Of a stretch of 64,000 nucleotides of DNA, positions 20,900-32,210 are shown one piece after another; positions within the stretch are counted from its first letter, which is position 1; each line of letters begins with the position of its first letter. Source of the stretch: Rhinopithecus roxellana (taxonomy: Eukaryota > Chordata > Mammalia > Primates > Cercopithecidae); contig NC_044560.1 of the NCBI RefSeq assembly GCF_007565055.1, forward strand, positions 86,929,295-86,993,294, read 5' to 3'. The position numbers and the translations under genes were made by a program. The notes below the pieces were generated by a model that saw only the letters and a program-made list of their open reading frames with translations, did no database searches and had not been told where the DNA came from.

Positions 20900-20920
20900 G
20901 GGGAATGGGGTGGGGGTGGG
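20900..20920 (+). promoter_or_regulatory. G-quadruplex-forming motif in AGO1 3' UTR
   Basis: Four G-runs of 4, 4, 5 and 3 separated by loops AAT, T and T. The short loops fit a stable three-tetrad RNA quadruplex on the sense strand. Folding not tested. Confidence 0.55.
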
Positions 20921-21066
20921 AGAGGAGGTAGATGGGGAAGAAATACCCCAGACCCAACAAACCTCCAGCCAGAAAGCCAGCTATTTTGCATTTGAAGGAA
21001 TCGACTTCCTCATTCATTGAGCTTTTTAAAAGATCACAACCTCAAGATGGTTAAAATCCATTGACA

Positions 21067-21076
21067 TTTGCACTTT
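21067..21076 (+). promoter_or_regulatory. Overlapping miR-19, miR-130/301 and miR-17 family seed matches
   Basis: TTTGCACTTT contains TTTGCAC (miR-19), TTGCACT (miR-130/301) and GCACTTT (miR-17/20/93). Seed matching only. Confidence 0.4.
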
Positions 21077-21156
21077 CAAACATGACAAGTCTCGGAGCTG
21101 CTGAGATGACTGGCCCCTGGCCTTTCCACTTATGCCTCCTTTTCTCCTTGTTCCTC

Positions 21157-21163
21157 CTACCTC
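21157..21163 (+). promoter_or_regulatory. let-7 7mer-m8 seed match in AGO1 3' UTR
   Basis: CTACCTC pairs with let-7 positions 2-8. Could arise by chance in a UTR of this length. Confidence 0.35.
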
Positions 21164-21687
21164 CCACCCCACCCAGGTCTGGAGTTACTTTCATAGCATT
21201 TTTCACTCTTGGCTTCTTTTCTCCCTTGATGGTCAAGTCTCTTGTGTTTCAATATTTCTTAACTGGGGTGTCTTATAACAAAAAACTCTTAGGTCTAAAA
21301 TGAGAAAAAAGAGAGAAAACAAAATGTTATTTTTATACCATAACTTGAGTGTATTGCCAAAATTTGGAAATCCTTCCCATGCCTGATGAGTTTATATCCC
21401 GGAAACATTGAGCCATCAGAATGAACTGTGTACCTGATTTGTTCTCTGACCTGGCTAGGTAGGGAGGGGGTGGTTATCACCCCAAGATGGGGTCCGGGCT
21501 CCATCCTTCCTCTGTGCAGATAATACCTTTCTCTTGCTGTAGCCTCCCTCCTCTGCACTGTCCTGCACTCTTTCTTGCAAGTGCATCTTTTTCCTTCCTC
21601 TGGACTGTCCTCTGACCCTTTGGCTCATCCTGGATTCCAGTGTGTCCTGTGGACAGGCTAGGGAATTTTGCTGCTCCCTATTGCTTC

Positions 21688-21695
21688 TGTTTACA
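21688..21695 (+). promoter_or_regulatory. miR-30 8mer seed match in AGO1 3' UTR
   Basis: TGTTTACA is the full 8mer for the miR-30 family. Other matches nearby: GCACTTA at 20787 and GCACTTT at 24069 (miR-17 family), TGGTGCT at 24184 (miR-29). Confidence 0.4.
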
Positions 21696-23054
21696 CAAAT
21701 GAATTTTTCCTGGTTTCCCACTAGGGCATGTGAGTGGGTGGCATGGGCTTTTTTTTTTTTTTTTTTTTTTGTCTTGAGACATGGGGTTTGGCTGTCTTGC
21801 AGGACTGGAGAAGGTGGTGGTTCTAGCTTGGTCTCTGTTGGCCTTGAAGCAAGCATCCCCCCCCCTGCCCTTTTTCCTTGACTGTTCATTTTTTTCCTGC
21901 CCCACCGCTTGGGATGGGGAGTTGCAACTTCAGTGTGGAATTTCCTCTTTTTGAGGAGCCTGGGTTTGGATCTATCTGATCTGGTGATGAAGCCATGATT
22001 ACTTTAGACCTAGCCCAGGCTTGGAGGCCAGCTGGAGGAAGGAGGGTCTAAATCCTGGCCTATAGAGTTAGAACTACCGTTTCCTCTCCTCAGCTGCCCT
22101 TGTATGACCCGGATTTGCTATGCAAAACAATCTGTCCCAGGTTCTGTTCTGGTTGGCTACATTGTTCAGCAACTCACAAAACGTAGCACAAACATTCATT
22201 ATGGAGAAAGCATCAGGACTGTTGAGTAACTCCTCCTTTACTTTTTTCCTGCTGGCTACAGCATGGGGTGCCCTATAGGCACAAGCCCAGCTGAAGAACA
22301 GAATGGAGGGCTCTGGGAGGAGGCAGCTCACTGGAGAGCCTACATTCCTTACACAAGTGCCTAAAGAGAGTGATGCTAACACTCCATCTGCCCTGTCCAT
22401 TGCCTTCATATACAGTCTACTTCGTGTTCTGTCACTCTTTGGGGAGGGGAGCTCTTCTGGGACAGTGGGCTCTGCATGTTCTCTACTTGGGTACATTTTG
22501 GGGCTAGGATCAGGGCACTATTCCTGGAGGGTCCAGTCATTCACCAGCATTTGCAAATGTCCATAGGGAGCAGGTGGCAGCCTCTACTCCCAGCAACAAG
22601 TTTGTGTTCTCTCCTTTTCTCTCTTTGCCTCACTCTCTCCAGTTGGTTATCAGCTGGGGCTTGAAATGCATTTTTAGCCCTTTGCCATGGCATATGCCAT
22701 TCAAGAAATAAAAAAGCAAGAGAATCAGCTTTGGGCAATGACAAGAAATGACTTCTTACTCTGATTTTTTTGTAAAAAAATAATTTTTGAGACTTGGAAA
22801 ATAACCCTGACCTTGAGGATTATTCTTGTTTGAAAGGTGATGGATGCAAATGGAGAAGTGGTGTTGGCAGCAAGCATTGGCTCATGTGGATTTGGTTTAA
22901 GTGGTGCTTCTTACCCAAGCTTCAAGGAAGTGCTTGGGGGACCCCCAGCCTCATCCTCTTAGATGGGTCTCTTGCTCCCTTTGTACCACTGTTTTGCCTT
23001 CCTTTTCCTCTTCTCTTTTTCCCTGGCTTCCTTTCCCTTTTCTACTATTCACTC

Positions 23055-23111
23055 TGCTTGCTTGCTGGCCGGCCTGCCTGCCTGCATGCCTGCCTGCCTG
23101 CCTGCCTGCCT
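23055..23111 (+). repeat. (CCTG/CTTG)n microsatellite in AGO1 3' UTR
   Basis: Tetranucleotide run with interruptions (CTTG, GGCC, CATG), inside the 3' UTR. Confidence 0.8.
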
Positions 23112-24704
23112 ATGTGATGATGAAATCTCTGCATGGCTGCAATGATCCCACTGTTAGCTGGCAAGGTCAGGCTTAGCTCCTTGACTGCAGAAGACCAAGA
23201 ACCTGTTCCCCAAGCCCAGAGATGTTCACCTGGGCTGGACTGCCCTCAAGCTTATACTAGAGAAGAGCAACTGACCTGCCCAACTTGTGTGAAGTCAGGA
23301 GGGTTTCTGGCATTTTCCACACCTGTCCACTCCTTGGAGCTGGTTTCTCTCATTGCTTTTACTAAATCTGGTTCTTTTTCTCTTTACCTGGGGCCTGCCT
23401 TTTCTGAGATTGTCTTAGGGTTGAGCTACTTGGGTATCCTGGGCTTGAGTGTTAGGGGATGGACATAAGGGAAAGAGTGATGAGAAGAGAATGGAGAGAA
23501 TTTGAATAAAAGGTGGGAAAGGAGAGAGCCCTGTTCTTTGATTGTTTATCCAATCCAACCTGATCCATTAAGGATTGAGGTGCTACACTGGCCTCCAGGG
23601 ATAAGCCTGGGGCTATTGTTGCTGGGAACTTAGGCTTAACATAAAGCCGAAGAAGAAGGTACCTAGAATTTTGAAACTTCCCTAAAAAGCTCCTAATGCC
23701 CCACCTGCTAGATAGCTTCTCTGTGGCCTCCTATTTAGCTGAGCAGCAGTGTTTTTGGATACTTTTCTTCTTCTGTTTGTGAATAAGGCCAGCACTCAAG
23801 ATGGGCAGACAAGGGCACACTATTGGCTGGTCCATAGGATATTTGTAAGGCTGGTGGGACAATTTTGGACCTGGAATCCTGTGAACTAACAAGGTTGGAA
23901 GTTTCTTCCCCTTCAGGGTAGAAAAATCATCTCAAACTAGACAAAAGGCAGTTTTGGAAACTACATTGGGGGAAGTTATTTTTATTTATATATGGGGCCT
24001 AGGCCAATCTAGGATGGTAGCTGGAATACCTTCCTTCTTAAAATCTGATCATGGCAGGGATATGCAGGGCACTTTTTACTATTTGGCCTTCTAAGCAGAT
24101 TGGGAAGGAGGTATTTTCTGGTTTTCTCTTTCCTCCAACTTGATAGGACTTGCCTTCTCCCTGGGCAGGGAGAGAGGCTGGGTTGGTGCTCTCCCCTTAC
24201 TCTATTCATACTGACTTAGAACCTCTGGCTGCTGTTTGGGCATCCAAGAAAGGGAGGGGAAGGAATGAGCTAAAAACGAAACAGAATGAGTTGGGAAAGG
24301 GAGATTTCCTTCTCTACAGAGGAAAATAGGAAACCCTCCAAGAATTGTGCAAGTAAAGACATTCGTCAAATGCACTGAGTCCCTTGGTGTAGTAGCAATA
24401 AGGAAAAATGAAATTACTTTCCTGTGCACACAGTCCAGCCTAATTGGTGTGTGATGTTGCACTTAGCAGCCATGTGGTGGGCATGTGTGACTACTCTGGG
24501 TTTCACTTTAGTTTCTAAACTTTTTATCCCTCTCAAGTCCAGCATGGATGGGGAAATGTCTCTGGATCCCCACAGCTGTGTACTTGTTTGCATTTGTTTC
24601 CCTTTGAGACTTGTGTTTGTGTCCTGCTTTGAGCTGTACCTTGTCCAGTCCATCGTGAAATTATCCCAGCAGCTGTAATGTACAGTTCCTTCTGAAGCAA
24701 GCAA

Positions 24705-24722
24705 CAGCAGCAGCAGCAGCAG
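24705..24722 (+). repeat. (CAG)6 near the end of the AGO1 3' UTR
   Basis: Six uninterrupted CAG units about 15 bases before the TATAAA signal. Confidence 0.85.
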
Positions 24723-24737
24723 CACAATTCTGTGTTT

Positions 24738-24743
24738 TATAAA
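24738..24743 (+). terminator. AGO1: Candidate distal poly(A) signal TATAAA for AGO1
   Basis: Variant hexamer followed by GT/T-rich sequence (AGTGCGGTCTTTCTCTTTTT) suitable as a downstream element. Chosen by position; AATAAA at 22707 and 23505 are alternative proximal sites. Confidence 0.4.
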
Positions 24744-24879
24744 GACAACAGTGGCTTCTATTTCTGAAGTGCGGTCTTTCTCTTTTTTTCCTACCAGCAA
24801 AACAAACTTTTGGGACTGATTGCATCTCTAATAGATTTTAGGTGAGAATTATATTGTAGATTGTTATGCGGGAATACTT

Positions 24880-25670
24880 CACAGGGCCTCCATTTATTCT
24901 TCATTCAACAAACATGCAAAGCACTGTGCCAGCAGTATTGTGGGGAGGGCAGGCACAATTCAAAATGAGGAAAATAGTGTCTGTCTCATTAAGGGAATTA
25001 AGTTTGGTGGGGGATATGACTAGCCAAATGGTCCCCTGGCATAGGATAAAGATAATGAGGGAGTGGAATAAGACTACAGCAACGAATATAGGGAGGAAGG
25101 GACAGATTTGAGAGACAAGAGATAGAATTAGTAGGACTCGATGGCTGGTGGGAGAAGACAGGAGTAGAGGTTAGCTCCCAGCTTTCGCCTTGAGCATAAG
25201 AGTGTGTTGGGACATTCTGCCAGTCAAGATGGGAGTGGCAGGGGGAGACTGTAGAAGGAAGGTGGGGAGTTTTTGAAGAAAGACAATGTTGTATAGACTG
25301 AGTTTTGAGGTTTTTTTGGGGCAATAAGGGTAAGGTGTCCAGTAAACACAGGTTGGTGCTCAGGTAAGACTGTAAAACTGCATTTATAGATATGGGAGTC
25401 ATAGATGGTAGTTAAAGCCATAGGCATGAACAAGTTAGCTTAGAAAAAGAGAAGAGAAACATAGTATACAACCCCCTAAGAAACTCAGTTTAAAGGATGG
25501 GGCGAGGAAGCAGATCTTAAGGTGACAGATCACTGGTAGAAAGCTTGTGGGTTTTTTGATTCTTTGTTGAACCAGTTTAGTGAGGTAGGAGAAGAAATCG
25601 GAGTAGAAGTTTCACGAAGGGTGTGATTAACAACATGAACTGCTGCAGAGAAGGAGTTCTTCTTTTTCTG
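24880..25670 (-). repeat. Antisense L2-like remnant after AGO1
   Basis: Diverged purine-rich sequence reading as the complement of L2 (tcattcaacaaacatgcaaag, ggagactgtagaagg). Marks the likely edge of the AGO1 UTR. Confidence 0.4.
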
Positions 25671-26741
25671 TGTGTTTTACCTTTCTACTCCCCATCTGTT
25701 GGGGATCTTATAACTCTATGACTTACTTAGGTTATTCTCCAGTATTTCTTGAAAATGAGCATTGGAAAAACCAATTCTAAAATGGCTAAGACTAGGACTT
25801 TCAAGTTCCCCACAACTACCACCAATTAGGAGATAATTGTAAAAGAATAAACAAAACCTAATTTTGTTCCTAGCAAATATTATAAACTCTGTTCCAGTGT
25901 ACTAGATAATAGTAGAATACTATATTTATTTCCATAACTTGGTCTTCTTTAGAGCCTGTGAACTCCTAGGAGCAGAAGCTATATTCTCTTCATTTTTGTC
26001 ATCTCAGGGTCATGGCATATACCAACGGATCAGTATGTGCAAATAGAATTGAAATAGGCTAGTAGTCTGTAGTTCATGAGTATAGGCTGGGTGGGCAGCG
26101 GATCAAGAAGTGATAGGAGTACACAGGGTGAACTCAGAATTCCTGAATCTTCAGGTAAGCAGATACTTAACCAGATTATCATTGTCTTTTCCCACTCCCC
26201 CTAAATTGGAGGTTTTATGGTTTTGTACTTTAAGCTGATGGTATAATTGTCAAGCATGTAAATTCTGGCATACTTCCTGGTACTGCTAGAGCACTGTTAT
26301 TTCAATGCATGGGGGTAAGAAGGCTCAGAGAAGGATTCTGGCAGAGGGCCCAGTGAGAAATCATCAGTGGCAGCCAGTGTGTACATACGTGGACCTAGCA
26401 TTCCTCTGGAGGCCAAGTGTTGTGAATTGGCCTGTGGCTATCACCTGGCAGACTCCCTTGGGAAAGAGCCAGCCAGCCCCATGCTTCTTTTCAGCAGCAA
26501 GGGTTAGGGAGGTTGGTTGAACTTGAAGAGCAGATTAGACATGGAGCAGATTTTGCCCAGTTGAAATAAGACATAAATTTATTACCCCAAGTGAGGCAGA
26601 AATAAAGTACTTAGCAGGGGGAATGGGAGGATGATGATTATGGCAAATTTTGGTATAACCTTTAGTTTTAGAAAAGATTGATACTGAAAAGCCTTCAGGA
26701 TTTGCCTGTGGTTGCTACTCAAGTTAAAAAAGACTGGGAGC

Positions 26742-27036
26742 GCCGGGCGCGGTGGCTCAAGCCTGTAATCCCAGCACTTTGGGAGGCTGAGACGGGCGGA
26801 TCACGAGGTCAGGAGATCGAGACCATCCTGGCTAACACAGTGAAACCCCGTCTCTACTAAAAAATACAAAAAACTAGCTGGGCGAGGTGGCGGGCGCCTG
26901 TAGTCCCAGCTACTCCGGAGGCTGAGGCAGGAGAATGGCGTAAACTTGGGAGGCGGAGCTTGCAGTGAGCTGAGGTCCAGCCACTGCACTCCAGCCTGGG
27001 CGAGAGAGCGAGACTCCGTCTCAAAAAAAAAAAAAA
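26742..27036 (+). mobile_element. AluYR-type between AGO1 and AGO3
   Basis: Monkey-lineage variants; duplication aaaaaagactgggagc at 26726-26741 and 27037-27052. Confidence 0.92.
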
Positions 27037-28974
27037 AAAAAAAGACTGGGAGCCTGCATTGTCTGGTCCTGGAGCTCAAGGTTTTCAGTGAAGGCTTGTC
27101 CTGGCACCTCTGGGCATTCCTTTTCATTACTGGTTGAGCACCCTTCCTTCTGCTCTGTCAGTTGGCAAAATATTCTGGAGCACATTCTGGACTAGCAGTT
27201 GCCTTGGGGTAGTCAGGCTGGGTATTTGTTTGGTATCTCTTGGTGTAGCAGATCCCAGAATCTCATGGCAATTTGGATTTGGTGGCTAAAAGAGTTAGTG
27301 CAAGGAAAAGACTAGTTGGAAGTTCTGTGTCTGGGCCATCCTTAAGCTGCTGTCTACTGCTTGAATGGGAAGTAATGTTGAATTGGAAAATTAGCTCACC
27401 TTTTTTGTTTCTAGCTTTGCAGACATTTATTCCTCTGATGATAGGCTGGGAAATGCCTAGGCAGGCTTAGAAGGCACACAGAGCATGACAGAAGTACTCC
27501 GTCAAAGCAGCTGTGTCAAGAAGGAAGAGCTGGAAAAGTGGATTTGCTGGGGAATTAGGCGCATTTAGTTTTCCACTTCAGCACAACTGCCTTCTCCAGT
27601 ATATCATAGCAGGGTTTTTTAGGCCTTTGTGGCTTACCCTGCAGGAACATACTATCCTGTTGTTCTGGACTGTAGCACCTTCACCACCATCCTCTTGGCA
27701 ATGGTTTTTTGTTTTGGGGTTTTTTTTTTTTGGACAAAGTATAATATTGAGGGACCTTTTTAGGGAGCGTTTGATCTTTTGTCCCCATTTTCCAGAGGCA
27801 GGGAACTTTCTTCTTAAAAGAGACAGTGGGAACTTTGAACCAGGTTTTTGGAAAAGGCCTGTGAGCTACTAATGAGAGTGAGCTGCAAAAGGAGGAAGGG
27901 TTTGTTTGGGTGCTTTGAAGTACTTGGCTAGGTGTTTTCTACAGTATCTTATACAATTGCATCTTACAGCATCTTTACATGCAAAATAGTTTGTCAGTTA
28001 TCTTCAATTGCATATTACAAAATTATGATTAAATTTTTCTTAAATAAGAAAACTATCATTTCATATGACAAGAAAGCCTAATTTAATGTTACTCCAAGGT
28101 TGGTTAATTCAGTGGCTCAGTGATAACACCAAAGAATTAGTTTCTTGAAATCTTTTTGGTCTGCCATCCTCCATGTTGTTTATCCTCATGCCAGTTCGCC
28201 TCATGGTCCCAATATGGCTACTGTAATTCCAGGAAGGAAATGCTGACAGAACCATGCCTGGCAAAAGAGACAAATTTTTCCATGTCCTTCTAAAGCAAGG
28301 AAGTCTTCCTGGAAGCTCCAGCAGATCCGGCCTCATGGCTTTGCTAGAAATGGGTCATCTCACTCCTGTCACTGGCAAAGCAAGTAAGATCATCCATCAT
28401 GAGTGGCTTAGATGAATGAATGATCCTTTGAGTCACGTAGACTAGAAAGTCCAGTCATGTCTACCAGCAAGAAGGGAGATAAGGGCTATTGGATAAGCAG
28501 CGTCTGGTCTCAAAGGTACTTCAACTTTTACAGATGAGAAACATGAATCTGAATGACTTTCCCAGGCTCACAGCAAGAGAGGGCCTTCAGTGTTAGCTGT
28601 GTCTGTCCCTAAAGCCCAAGTTTTATATTGTATCTTGCTACAGTGTAAAGTAACTTACTTTCTACCTTGTAGAAACTGATGGTCTAGGAGAAGAGATTTG
28701 AACTCAGGTGCCCAGGTGACTCTAATCTTGGCCCATGTGAGAAGATTCTACTCAGTTGCTGTCCTTATCCAGTGATGTTTCTTGTCTCACACAAGAAGCC
28801 TAGGAGTAGAAAGTCCTAAGTGGAGTAGAATAATAGTGGCAGCAGGGAGGGAAGTGTGCACTGTGTGTCCCTGAGCCTGACTTACTGGGCAGGAACTTAG
28901 CGCTTAAAGTGGCAGCTGGCCACCCTGTCTTTCCTGCATGCACTGAGTATTTGGTAGCTCATTATGCCTTTCCT

Positions 28975-29600
28975 TAGTGACCAGTGATACTGATCATCTT
29001 TTCATATGCTTACTTACTATCCCCATATCTTTGTTGTTCACATCTTTTACCCATTGTATTTGTTGTTTTTGAGACAGTGTCTCACTCTGTCACCCAGGCT
29101 GGAGTGCAGTGGCACGATCACGGCTCACTGCAGTTTCTGCCTCCTGGTCTCAAGCAGTCCTCCCACCTCAGCCTTCTGAGTAGCTGGGCTTACAGGCACA
29201 CACCACCATGCCCAGCTAATTAAAAAAAAAAAATTTTTTTTTTCCTTTTGGTAGCAGTTCAGTTTCATTATTATTGCCCGGGCTGGCCTCTCTCAGCTTC
29301 AAGCTATCTTCCTGCCTCAGCCTTCCAAAGTGCTGGAATTACAGGCATAAGCCACTGGGCCCAGCCTCTTTTACCTGTTTCAAAATTGAGTTTTATTCAG
29401 TTGTAAGGGTTCTTTATTCATTTTAAACACAAGTCCATTGTTGGTTATATCTTTCACATCTATTTTTCCCAGTCTGTGGCTTGCCTTTTCATTTTGAAGA
29501 GCAAAAGTTTAAAATTTTGCGAAGTTATTAAAGCTCCATTTGTTGCTTTTTTCTTTTCTAGTTTATACTTCTGTGTCATATTTTAGGAAATTTTGCACTG
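28975..29600 (-). mobile_element. Antisense L1 remnant split by an old Alu
   Basis: Phrases such as tgatcatcttttcatatgc and aagtccattgttggttata match antisense L1. Interrupted by the Alu at 29066. Confidence 0.6.
29066..29367 (-). mobile_element. Alu, old (J-like)
   Basis: Diverged antisense Alu with an A/T-rich rearranged middle. Confidence 0.85.
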
Positions 29601-30514
29601 GGTATTTGATGGCTCCTGAGGAGGTTCAACTTTCAGAGGGCACTGATTTCTCTGCACCTGAGATTTTGTACTATTTCTGTATTTCTTTCTTCTCAGAACA
29701 ACCAGTGTCACCAGGTATGAGGGCAGAGTTTTAGCTTGTTTGCTGAGCCCCATTCTTGAAGCTCATTTATTTATTCATCTATCTGTCCATCCATCCAACA
29801 AATATACTGAATGCTGCTATGTGCCAGGCACTGGCACTGTTCTAGGTACTGGGGCAATGGGAGTTAAGGTAATACCCAACGACCCTGCTCTGTACCCTTA
29901 AGAGCAGACTCAGTTGGGAATGAGTTATCCAAAAATAGGGTGTACATGTAGTCAGGAGAGAGCCTCATACAGCTTTGCCTTTGGCAGAATCCTTCAAACC
30001 TCTTTGTCTTCCTACTTCTTGATATTACAAATCATGAGCCTTTCACATGCGTTCACTCTAAAGAGGTGGGTTCCTGGATAGCAGTAGATAGAAAGGCATC
30101 ATTGACATTTATTGAGATGGAGTGAATCAGAGGGTATAAATTCTGCTCTGCCAATGTCGAAAAAGACTAGCCCACCTCAAGGGTTCATCACTGTCACCAT
30201 GTCTATTGTCTATTCTGGAAGAAGCCGAAGAAGTCTGCCTTTGTTTAGGGAACCAGTTCCAGAATCAGAGGGGTTGAGGATATAAAAGACCCTTGCACAA
30301 GAGTTGGTATTTACCCTGTCAGATGCTGCTACCAAGATTTGGATTGTGTACAGTCGAGGATTAAAAATGACTTTTAAGATGCAGTGTTTCATCTGGTGAC
30401 ATTTAATTTGATATTTTAAAATTGGGGAGGGTATTTTCAGCCACGGGGGTAGGGATGTGAAGGAAGCCGAAAGTAAGACAGAATTGGAGTCAGATGTGGT
30501 TTTGAGTCCCATAC

Positions 30515-30740
30515 ATTTATTAAGTGTTTAATATTATATGGTAAGTGCTTTAAAATGGTAAATAGTAAATACTTCTGTTATTCACTAAAATTTGGGGAGG
30601 CTTTCCTCTGTGCTTTATGTACATTCCCTAACCTTACAACTCTGTAAGGTACATACTGTTCTCTCAGTTTTTCAGATAAGAAAATTGAAGCCCAAAGAGA
30701 TCAAGTGACTGATCCAAAGTCCCACAGTGAGAGGAACTGA
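30515..30740 (+). repeat. MIR
   Basis: MIR pattern (tttattaagtgtttaatatt, ctctgtaaggtacatactg). Confidence 0.65.
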
Positions 30741-31069
30741 AGATAGGATATTCTTTCTCCTTTTCCTCTTTAAAAAATTATTTTGATTAAAAAAAAAAAA
30801 CCGTATTACTGAAGCATAAGGACATGGGGAGAAATTAGGAATCATTCCTCAGCCTGAATAAAATAGCATCATGTTTCATTAAGGCAACAAATATTAGGGA
30901 CCTACTATTTGCCTGACATTCAAGTGGGGTGGGGGCACACAAGTAGTAAATAACAGACTGGGCAAAGGGCTACCAAGGTAGTACTGTAGTAGATTAACAG
31001 GTGCCCCACCATGGGTGGTCCGGAAAAGGCGTCTCAGATGTCTTCCGTTGAGACGTAAAAAGAAACTGT

Positions 31070-31091
31070 GGGGTGGGGAGTAAAGGGAGGG
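31070..31091 (+). promoter_or_regulatory. G-quadruplex motif upstream of AGO3 CpG island
   Basis: Runs GGGG, GGGG, GGG, GGG with loops T, AGTAAA and A. Confidence 0.5.
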
Positions 31092-31714
31092 TGGAGAGGA
31101 GAGAAAGTGTTCCTGGCCAAGGGAACCAAAAGCAGAGAAGCTCCAAGTCAGAAAAAAGCAGCGCTTGGCCCGTTGGGGGAATTGGAAGCCAAGCAGTACA
31201 GCTGTAGCACAGGCGGGGCCCGTTTACGCCGTGCGTTTTCATCCTGGAAAGGAGTTTAGGTTTTCCAAGTGTGACGAGGCGCTATTAAAGAGTTTTAAAC
31301 ATGGATACTCGATCTGTTTGTGTAGTGTCCTGTTCGTTAGTCATCTTTTCCAAACTATAATACATTTTTTTAAATCCTAAAAATGGTCGTTAAAGCAGTC
31401 TAGGACTTAGGTCAATTGCGGTGGTCACTTGACCGCCCGTGAGGAGGCGGCGCGTGGGGCGGCTCGGACTGGGCGTGGCGGGGGCTCAGGAAGGAGGGTG
31501 GCCCTACCCCAGCGGGCTCGGCTCGGGGCCTCCGCGGCAAGCTTGGGTCCTTCACCCGCCGGCTCCAGGTAGGCTACTCTTCAGGTAAGCCCCGCCGCCT
31601 GCCGCGACGTCGCCGCAGACAGGCACCGCCCCCACTCGTGCGGCATGAGGAGTCCTGCCCCTTCGGGTTGTCTCTAGCCGGCACTGCCCTGCGGGGGACG
31701 GCCGAGCCCGCCGC

Positions 31715-32191
31715 ATGTGGCCCGGCTCCCGGACACCTCCTCGGCGTCCTCCCCGCCGGCCGCTCCCGCCCCGACGTCGCTCCGGCACGGCTCGGGGCCC
31801 AGAGGCGAGGCGAGGACGCCGGGCAAGCCAGGCAGCGGAACTGACGCCGGCGGGCTTCCGGGGCGGCCCCCGGCAGGTCGGCGGCGGTGGCCCGCAGTCG
31901 TGGAGGGGCAGTGGGAGCGTCGGCGGCCGCGGGCGATGCAACTTCCGGACGGGACTCCCCTGTGTTCGCGCCTCACGTCTCCCCTTCCTCTCGCCTAGTC
32001 CCGTGCCGTTTTCCGTCCGCGACTCTTCCGGCCCAGAGCTTTCGGAGTGCGGTTGCTCAGGGGAAGCCGTCGCCGCCCCCGCCTCGGGGCCGAGTGAGAG
32101 TGTCCGTCGCGCGGCGTCGCCCCCTGGGCCGCCTCCTTGCCCCCAGTGGCGGGCTCCGTTCTCCCTCGAAGCACTCCCCCCAGCTCCATGA
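31715..32191 (+). other. Upstream ORF of 158 codons abutting the AGO3 start
   Basis: ATG at 31715 reads open to a TGA at 32189-32191 whose next base is the A of the AGO3 ATG. The product is Arg/Pro/Gly-rich and looks like CpG-island composition, so a real protein is doubtful, but the geometry could matter for translation if the transcript starts upstream. Two shorter uORFs also exist: 31645-31677 (10 codons) and 31936-31998 (20 codons). Confidence 0.35.
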
Positions 32192-32210
32192 ATGGAAATC
32201 GGCTCCGCAG
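32188..32210 (+). other. Out-of-frame ATG overlapping the AGO3 start
   Basis: ATGAATGG holds two ATGs four bases apart. The first opens a 31-codon frame that crosses the exon 1-2 junction and ends at TAA 45364-45366, overlapping AGO3 in another frame. Its context is weak, so leaky scanning to AGO3 is expected. Confidence 0.6.
32192..32210 (+). CDS. AGO3: AGO3 coding exon 1 (MEIGSA + 1 base)
   Basis: Only 19 coding bases, ATG GAA ATC GGC TCC GCA G, then GTGAGT donor. Sits at the 3' side of the CpG island. Confidence 0.95.

Larger units (their letters stand above)
20080..24760 (+). other. AGO1: AGO1 3' UTR (end estimated)
   Basis: Mostly unique sequence, with no complete Alu before 26.7 kb. 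Candidate poly(A) signals: AATAAA at 22707-22712 and 23505-23510, and the variant TATAAA at 24738-24743. I place the usual end near 24.76 kb because old L2 sequence starts soon after and because the human gene, as I recall it, has about a 4.7-kb UTR; longer isoforms running towards AGO3 are possible. Contains a G-quadruplex motif, a CCTG repeat, a (CAG)6 tract and several 7-8mer miRNA seed matches. Confidence 0.75.
24761..31419. other. AGO1-AGO3 intergenic stretch (or extended AGO1 3' UTR)
   Basis: No convincing ORF. Contains the L2-like remnant, AluYR 26742, L1/Alu at 28975-29600 and a MIR at 30515. Unique parts 25680-26720, 27060-28970 and 29610-30500 show nothing I can name. A G-quadruplex motif is at 31070-31091. 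Confidence 0.7.

Noticed and set aside
31030..31054. Small inverted repeat GTCTCA...TGAGAC upstream of AGO3
   Set aside because: Six-base arms are common by chance.
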